This document shows positions 24,851-28,707 of a stretch of 28,707 nucleotides of DNA, one piece after another. This DNA comes from an uncultured Clostridia bacterium (GTDB lineage Bacteria; Bacillota; Clostridia; Oscillospirales; Ruminococcaceae). Where the stretch lies: contig CANRPG010000003.1 in the NCBI GenBank assembly GCA_947632425.1, forward strand, positions 1 through 28,707. Reading direction: 5' to 3'. The position numbers and the translations under genes are program-made. Under the pieces are notes generated by a model that did not search any database, had not been told where the DNA came from, and was given only the letters and a program-made list of their open reading frames with translations. Positions within the stretch are counted from its first letter, which is position 1. Every line of letters starts with the position of its first letter.

Positions 24851-25254
24851 AAAACTTTTAATTCTTGTCAAGAAAGGAAAAGTTTTCGATCGACCTCTTT
24901 TTTACAGTTGCTTCGCAACTGCCAAGGGTCGTCAAGGTCGTAGCGTATGCAAGCATACGCCGATGAAACCCTCGTCGCCCTCCGCAGAGGGCGAAATCCC
25001 CTTACGGTAGGCGCTCCGCAAAGGGTGAATTTAAAAACAGTCCGGTGGACTGTTTTAGCAGAGGAGAGGCTCTGCAAGAGAGAGCCTCTCCTTTGATAAG
25101 ACCTAGCTATTTTGCCGCGTTCCATTCTGGAACGCCGTACAGTGTTAAAAATTCATAACAAGTAAACGCGCAAAAGTTTTGGCTCACTCAAAATGAGAAG
25201 ATAACAAAATAAAAGAGTGGCGGTGAACAGCTCCGCAGGCTGCGCGTAAGCGCA
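24851..25254. repeat. Cluster of perfect small hairpins in a 500-bp gene-free region
   Basis: The gap 24791-25308 has no convincing gene. It holds an imperfect palindrome (24851-24886, AAAACTTTT to AAAAGTTTT around TTCTTGtCAAGAA), followed by: CAGTTGC/GCAACTG (24905-24921), GCGTATGC/GCATACGC (24943-24960), CGCCCTC/GAGGGCG (24976-24993), bulged CCCTT-CGG/CCG-AAGGG (24999-25025), AAAACAGTCC/GGACTGTTTT (25034-25056), GGAGAGGCTCT/AGAGCCTCTCC (25063-25091), GCGTTCCA/TGGAACGC (25117-25135), CAGC/GCTG (25228-25242) and TGCGC/GCGCA (25241-25254). Loops are mostly 2-7 nt. It could be a structured RNA or a mosaic of dispersed intergenic repeats. Confidence 0.75.
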
Positions 25255-25268
25255 ATTTTAAATAAAAT

Positions 25269-25304
25269 ATACCGATGAATTATTTTTCATCGGTATGTTT
25301 TTTT
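25269..25304. terminator. Bidirectional intrinsic terminator
   Basis: ATACCGATGAA (25269-25279) pairs perfectly with TTCATCGGTAT (25286-25296) around a 6-nt loop, followed by GTTTTTTTA on the plus strand. On the minus strand the stem is followed by a T-rich ATTTTATTT tract. It lies directly after the TSUP transporter stop codon and can also end transcripts crossing the hairpin cluster. Confidence 0.88.
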
Positions 25305-25308
25305 ACTA

Positions 25309-26088
25309 TCACAATATTTTCGGCAGCAGTCTGAACAAAAGTATCGCACCGCCAAGGACTGTAAGCACCACGCCGGTTGCCCTGTTAAGCGCAGCAGGTG
25401 TGGCTTTGTTTGCAAAAAGCGCTGCCACCCTCGCCCACAAAAGCGTAGATGCCACACACAGCGCAAGGCAGAAAACGTCCGGCATTCCGCCTATGACAAA
25501 GTGCCCTGCCGCACCCGTAAACGCCGTGAAAGTCATTATAAAAACGCTTGTGCCGACCGCTGTTTTCAGTTCATAGCCCAGCACGCTTGTCAGTATCAGC
25601 AGCATCATCATTCCGCCGCCTGCGCCTATAAAGCCGCAGACAGAGCCTATAACCGCGCCGCACGCCACCGACTGCACAGCACGCTTTTTTGCATCGGCAG
25701 ACATCATTGCTTCTTTGGTCGTCATATCGGGTCTTACTATGAATTTTATACCAAGAAGCATCGTCATAAACACCGAAAAACTGCCCATTGTGGCATTTGG
25801 CACTTTGCTTGCGGCATAGCTGCCCAGCAGTGTGAAAACCAGCACCGTGAGCATCATAATTATGCCGTTTTTTATATCAAGATTTTTGTTTTTGCCGTAC
25901 GTATATGCACTTACGGCGCTTGCAAGAACATCGCTGGCAAGGGCTATGCCCACCGCCTGATAGGCAGGCATATCGAGAAATGTTATCAGCATGGGGCTTA
26001 TCACCGCAGCCGCGCTCATGCCTGCAAAACCCGTGCCAAGTCCTGCGCCTGTTCCTGCAAGAAAGCAAACCAGTATTTTCAGCAGCAT
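25309..26088 (-). CDS. TSUP/TauE-SafE family membrane transporter
   Basis: This 259-aa polytopic membrane protein is of normal length for the TSUP family, which moves sulfite, sulfoacetate, other organosulfur anions or related small anions. It shows the internal two-fold repeat of the family: a glycine-rich AGTGAGLGTGFAGMSAAAVISPML near residues 11-34 is echoed by GAVIGSVCGFIGAGGGMMMLL near 145-165. About eight hydrophobic helices are visible. The substrate cannot be deduced. Proximity to a probable C-S lyase two units away hints at sulfur metabolism but is weak evidence. GAGGTGA precedes the ATG, and the promoter matches consensus in both boxes. Confidence 0.88.
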   Translation of the reverse strand: MLLKILVCFLAGTGAGLGTGFAGMSAAAVISPMLITFLDMPAYQAVGIALASDVLASAVSAYTYGKNKNLDIKNGIIMMLTVLVFTLLGSYAASKVPNATMGSFSVFMTMLLGIKFIVRPDMTTKEAMMSADAKKRAVQSVACGAVIGSVCGFIGAGGGMMMLLILTSVLGYELKTAVGTSVFIMTFTAFTGAAGHFVIGGMPDVFCLALCVASTLLWARVAALFANKATPAALNRATGVVLTVLGGAILLFRLLPKIL

Positions 26089-26116
26089 TTTTTCACCTCA
26101 AAACATCTATAAATGA

Positions 26117-26145
26117 ATTATATACCGAACTTTAGTATCTGTCAA
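26117..26145 (-). promoter_or_regulatory. Consensus promoter of the TSUP gene
   Basis: On the minus strand, perfect TTGACA (26140-26145), 17-bp spacer and perfect TATAAT (26117-26122). Confidence 0.88.
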
Positions 26146-26188
26146 GCAGATTTATGCAATATGCACAAAAGTTTCAAAGTTTTTTTAC

Positions 26189-26217
26189 TTGTGAAACGGA
26201 AATATTTGTGTTATAAT
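26189..26217 (+). promoter_or_regulatory. Promoter of the EAL-protein gene, extended -10
   Basis: TTGTGA (26189-26194), 17-bp spacer and TATAAT (26212-26217) preceded by the extended -10 TGT. Divergent from the TSUP promoter. Confidence 0.75.
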
Positions 26218-26258
26218 ATACGTATAGTATGTTTTAAAGCGGAAAAGAGGTGCTGAAT

Positions 26259-27917
26259 ATGCTGCCCGAAAAATACAGTGAAAATATGGTAAAGATAGTT
26301 GAGAGCGATGACAGCACTCTGCACTTTTATCAGAATGTAAAAGAAAACAAGCTTTACTGCCTTACAAAAGGCTTTGATACAAAAGGCATTGACGACTTTT
26401 GCCGTATGATGCACGAGCTTGATATTTTAGAGCCCGGGTCTTTAAGCGTTTTTGACGTGTTCTGCGAACGCATTGACGAGGGCATTATAAACGGCAGCGA
26501 TGAAAACAACATCAGCACCGAGATTGCGGTAAAGCTGACAGCGGACGGCGGCTATGAAATGTGCCACCTGCACGCGTTTTACAGGCGCGACGAAAACGGC
26601 AGGATAACCGACATACATTACAACCTGCGCCCGTATGTGCAGAAAGAGTATTTTTACAGAGAAGTGCTGCGCAATTTTTCTTCCGACAAGAACCCGAAGA
26701 TATATACGCAGCAGTGCAGAAATGTTATCGATACGCACCCCGACAAGGATATAGCTTTCATACAGTTTGACGTTGAGAGATTTAAGCTCTTGAACGACAC
26801 TTACGGTGTTGAAAAGTGCGATGATCTGTTGCAGTTTTTCAATGATTCTCTCGCGCTGGTATGCACCGATGAACAGCCGTTTTGCAGGCTTACCGCCGAC
26901 GTTTTTATGATAGTTACGCCGTTTGACACCAAAGACGAGCTTGTGGCTTTCATCAGAAAGATAGAGAGCCTTCTCAGCGGTTTTGGCGGTATGGAATATC
27001 ATCTGTATTTTGGTGTTGCCATTGTTGACGACAGAAGTTTGCACACGCGCAGGCATGGCGACAATGCATCTTTGGCGCGGCAGCTGATAAAGGGCAACGC
27101 TATTGAAAATATCCTGTTTTTTGACAGCTCGATGAAGTCCGATCTGCAAAAGAAACAGCATATTGAAGAGGACATGAACAAAGCTCTTTTAGACAATGAA
27201 TTTGTGATGTATTTGCAGCCGAAATACTCTATAAGCAGCGGCAAGATAATCGGCGCTGAGGCATTAGCTCGGTGGCAGCACCCCGAAAAAGGCATGATCT
27301 CCCCTGCTGATTTCATACCAGTATTCGAGCAAAACGGTTTTATTCTAAAGCTTGACTGCTTTATCTGGGAGCAGGCGTGCAAAAAGATCCGCGAGATAAT
27401 AGACCTAGGGCTTACGCCTGTGCCTATCTCGGTGAATATATCGCGCGAGTACATACAGACTTTTGACGTTATCGGCGAGATCAAAAAGCTTATAGAAAAA
27501 TATGACATACCGCAGCCGATGCTGGAGCTGGAGATTACCGAAACGGTAGATCAGCGCGGCGTTGAAGACATAGTAAAAAAGATGAAAGACGCAGGTTTTA
27601 CTATGCTTATGGACGACTTCGGCTCGGGGTATTCTTCGCTTAATATGCTCAAATCTACGCCGTTTGACGTGCTGAAGATAGACAGGCACTTCTTAGAGGA
27701 ATTTATGGATTCCGAACGCGGCAGGAAGATAATCGAGCACACGATCTCGATGACGCGTGACATTGGCTTGGGCATTGTGGCTGAGGGCGTTGAGACCTGC
27801 GAACAAGCTATGTTTTTAAGCAGCTGCGGCTGTGATTCGGCGCAGGGATTTTACTATTCAAGACCCATACCGGCACAAGATTTTATAGACAAGCTGAAAC
27901 TTTCAGGCAGCATATAA
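26259..27917 (+). CDS. c-di-GMP phosphodiesterase with degenerate GGDEF and intact EAL domain
   Basis: This 552-aa soluble protein is predicted to hydrolyse cyclic di-GMP to pGpG. Residues about 1-145 form a PAS-like or unassigned sensor. A GGDEF-type domain (about 150-290) keeps the fold (FIQFDVERFKLLNDTYG) but has TADVF (212-216) in place of GGDEF, so it should not make c-di-GMP; it may bind GTP or act as a regulator. The EAL domain (about 310-545) has GAEALARW (E334), VNIS, ELEITET, LMDDFGSGYSSL (D452, D453), LKID, IVAEGVET and AQGFYYSRP, which are the expected metal-binding and catalytic residues. AGAGG lies 8 nt before the ATG at 26259. A GTG at 26250 is part of that site and was rejected. 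No membrane helix, so cytoplasmic. Confidence 0.92.
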   Translation: MLPEKYSENMVKIVESDDSTLHFYQNVKENKLYCLTKGFDTKGIDDFCRMMHELDILEPGSLSVFDVFCERIDEGIINGSDENNISTEIAVKLTADGGYEMCHLHAFYRRDENGRITDIHYNLRPYVQKEYFYREVLRNFSSDKNPKIYTQQCRNVIDTHPDKDIAFIQFDVERFKLLNDTYGVEKCDDLLQFFNDSLALVCTDEQPFCRLTADVFMIVTPFDTKDELVAFIRKIESLLSGFGGMEYHLYFGVAIVDDRSLHTRRHGDNASLARQLIKGNAIENILFFDSSMKSDLQKKQHIEEDMNKALLDNEFVMYLQPKYSISSGKIIGAEALARWQHPEKGMISPADFIPVFEQNGFILKLDCFIWEQACKKIREIIDLGLTPVPISVNISREYIQTFDVIGEIKKLIEKYDIPQPMLELEITETVDQRGVEDIVKKMKDAGFTMLMDDFGSGYSSLNMLKSTPFDVLKIDRHFLEEFMDSERGRKIIEHTISMTRDIGLGIVAEGVETCEQAMFLSSCGCDSAQGFYYSRPIPAQDFIDKLKLSGSI

Positions 27918-27942
27918 AAGTCCGTTTCGCGCGGACTTTTTT
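27916..27942 (+). terminator. Intrinsic terminator after EAL gene
   Basis: AAAAGTCCG (27916-27924) pairs with CGGACTTTT (27932-27940) around TTTCGCG, with a T-run. The stem starts within the stop codon of the EAL gene. Confidence 0.85.
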
Positions 27943-27943
27943 G

Positions 27944-27972
27944 TTGACATGAAAAGCGCGATATAGTATAAT
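27944..27972 (+). promoter_or_regulatory. Consensus promoter of murT
   Basis: Perfect TTGACA (27944-27949), 17-bp spacer and perfect TATAAT (27967-27972). It begins two bases after the preceding terminator and gives a leader of about 40 nt. Confidence 0.9.
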
Positions 27973-28020
27973 AATGTATGGTAGTAATAACGCAGGAAGT
28001 GAAATTCGGAGGCTTTGTAA

Positions 28021-28707
28021 GTGAAAAGACTTTTGATAATCATAGGCAAAATTATAGTTAAAATACTTCGGCTTTGCAAACGCAACGCAGGCAACCTGCC
28101 GGGCATAATACTGTGGCATCTCTCACGGCAGAAATGCTGCTCTATGTTCAAAGTTGAGTGCCCTATTATTGCTGTGACAGGCACAAACGGAAAGACATCT
28201 GTAACCAACTGCATAGCACAGCTTTTTGAGCGCAGCGGCAAGAATATCATCACCAACAGCGAGGGCAACAACCTCGATACGGGCATATGCTCGCTGCTGC
28301 TGCGCCACTGCGATATGTCGGGGCGAGTAAAGGCTGATATGCTTATTCTGGAAACGGACGAGTCGCACGTTCCCGTTGTGTACTCGCAGCTGAAACTTGA
28401 AACGCTTGTTGTGCTCGATTTCTTCCGCGACCAGCTTGACCGCAACGGCGAAATGGAAACCCTGATACGCAAGATAGAGGGCTTTGCCAAAACTTTTGAG
28501 GGCAACCTTATACTCAACGGCGACGACCCGAACACCGCTCGAATTGGCAGGCAAAACCCGAATAACAAGAACGTAAAATACTTTCACGCCAAAAAATACG
28601 CATATGCGACCGACAGCATTTTTGAGGCATCGGAAGGGCGGTTCTGCCCGTTTTGCGGTAAGGCTCTCAAATACGAATACTATCAGTACTCGCACATCGG
28701 CAAATTT
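28021..28707 (+). CDS. murT: Lipid II isoglutaminyl synthase subunit MurT (5' part, runs off the window)
   Basis: The first 229 codons are present, open to the right edge. MurT is a Mur-ligase-like protein that, with the glutamine amidotransferase GatD, amidates D-Glu of lipid II to D-isoglutamine. The sequence has a basic, hydrophobic N-terminus and LPGIILWHLSR, then the ATP-binding loop TGTNGKTS (53-60), NSEGNNLDTGI, LETDESHVP, LDFFRDQLDRNGE, NGDDPN, and the start of the MurT-specific zinc ribbon CPFCGKALKYEYYQYSHIGKF (C209, C212). The second cysteine pair and the C-terminal DUF1727 domain lie beyond the edge. The start is GTG with GGAGG 8 nt upstream. GatD is expected next but is not visible. 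Confidence 0.93.
   Translation, partial: MKRLLIIIGKIIVKILRLCKRNAGNLPGIILWHLSRQKCCSMFKVECPIIAVTGTNGKTSVTNCIAQLFERSGKNIITNSEGNNLDTGICSLLLRHCDMSGRVKADMLILETDESHVPVVYSQLKLETLVVLDFFRDQLDRNGEMETLIRKIEGFAKTFEGNLILNGDDPNTARIGRQNPNNKNVKYFHAKKYAYATDSIFEASEGRFCPFCGKALKYEYYQYSHIGKF

Noticed and set aside
24780..25125. Open frames of 76 and 85 aa across the hairpin cluster on both strands
   Set aside because: Neither has a convincing ribosome site or family-like sequence, and the DNA is dominated by inverted repeats, which explains low stop density.
27903..28695. Minus-strand open frames of 190-221 aa opposite the right-end gene
   Set aside because: The plus strand encodes MurT with clear ATP-loop and zinc-ribbon motifs, promoter and ribosome site; the minus frames are mirror frames.

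Overview
The window looks like a chromosomal segment of a Gram-positive gut Clostridia member close to Ruminococcus (Oscillospiraceae). This is inferred from strong GGAGG-type ribosome binding sites, sigma-A style promoters (TTGACA/TATAAT), two serine-rich lipoproteins with LSAC/LASC lipoboxes, a sortase-type surface protein built from Cna-B/SpaA and FctA-like modules, a MurT-type Mur ligase, and moderate GC with Clostridia-style protein sequences. No phage, transposase, CRISPR array or plasmid function was seen.

Layout, left to right. A tRNA-Ser(CGA) runs off the left edge on the minus strand (1-77). Facing away from it are lysA (291-1547) and a HAD/Cof phosphatase that overlaps it by one base. 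Next come a membrane-bound GGDEF diguanylate cyclase (2428-4413, own promoter) and a tandem pair of PrsA/SurA-like lipoproteins of exactly equal length, 406 aa (4494-6954), closed by a bidirectional terminator. Converging on this is a three-gene minus-strand operon of unrecognised small membrane proteins (8842 down to 7020) behind one good promoter. A 2312-aa sortase-anchored surface protein fills 9011-15949 (minus). Divergent from it is a hybrid histidine kinase with two solute-binding sensor domains and two receiver domains (16190-19462). A MacB/FtsX-type permease without a visible ATPase partner follows (19501-21963, minus), then a MalY/PatB-type PLP enzyme (22160-23311, minus). Divergent from that are a DUF3737 beta-helix protein and a cyclophilin-like lipoprotein (23437-24790). 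A roughly 500-bp gene-free stretch (24791-25308) is packed with small hairpins. The right end holds a TauE/SafE-family (TSUP) transporter (25309-26088, minus), a degenerate-GGDEF plus intact-EAL protein (26259-27917) and the start of murT (28021 to the edge).

Themes. Envelope biology dominates: DAP/lysine metabolism, lipid II amidation, lipoprotein foldases, a very large wall-anchored protein, an export-type permease and a periplasm-sensing kinase. The window also encodes one predicted maker and one predicted breaker of c-di-GMP, in separate units. The adhesin and sensor kinase share an intergenic region with two divergent promoters, so joint control is possible but not shown. Most transcription units have a recognisable promoter, and several are separated by bidirectional terminators. 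The least explained items are the hairpin cluster, the diverged foldase pair, the unknown membrane-protein operon, the unassigned N-terminal third of the surface protein, and the orphan permease with its unusual start.
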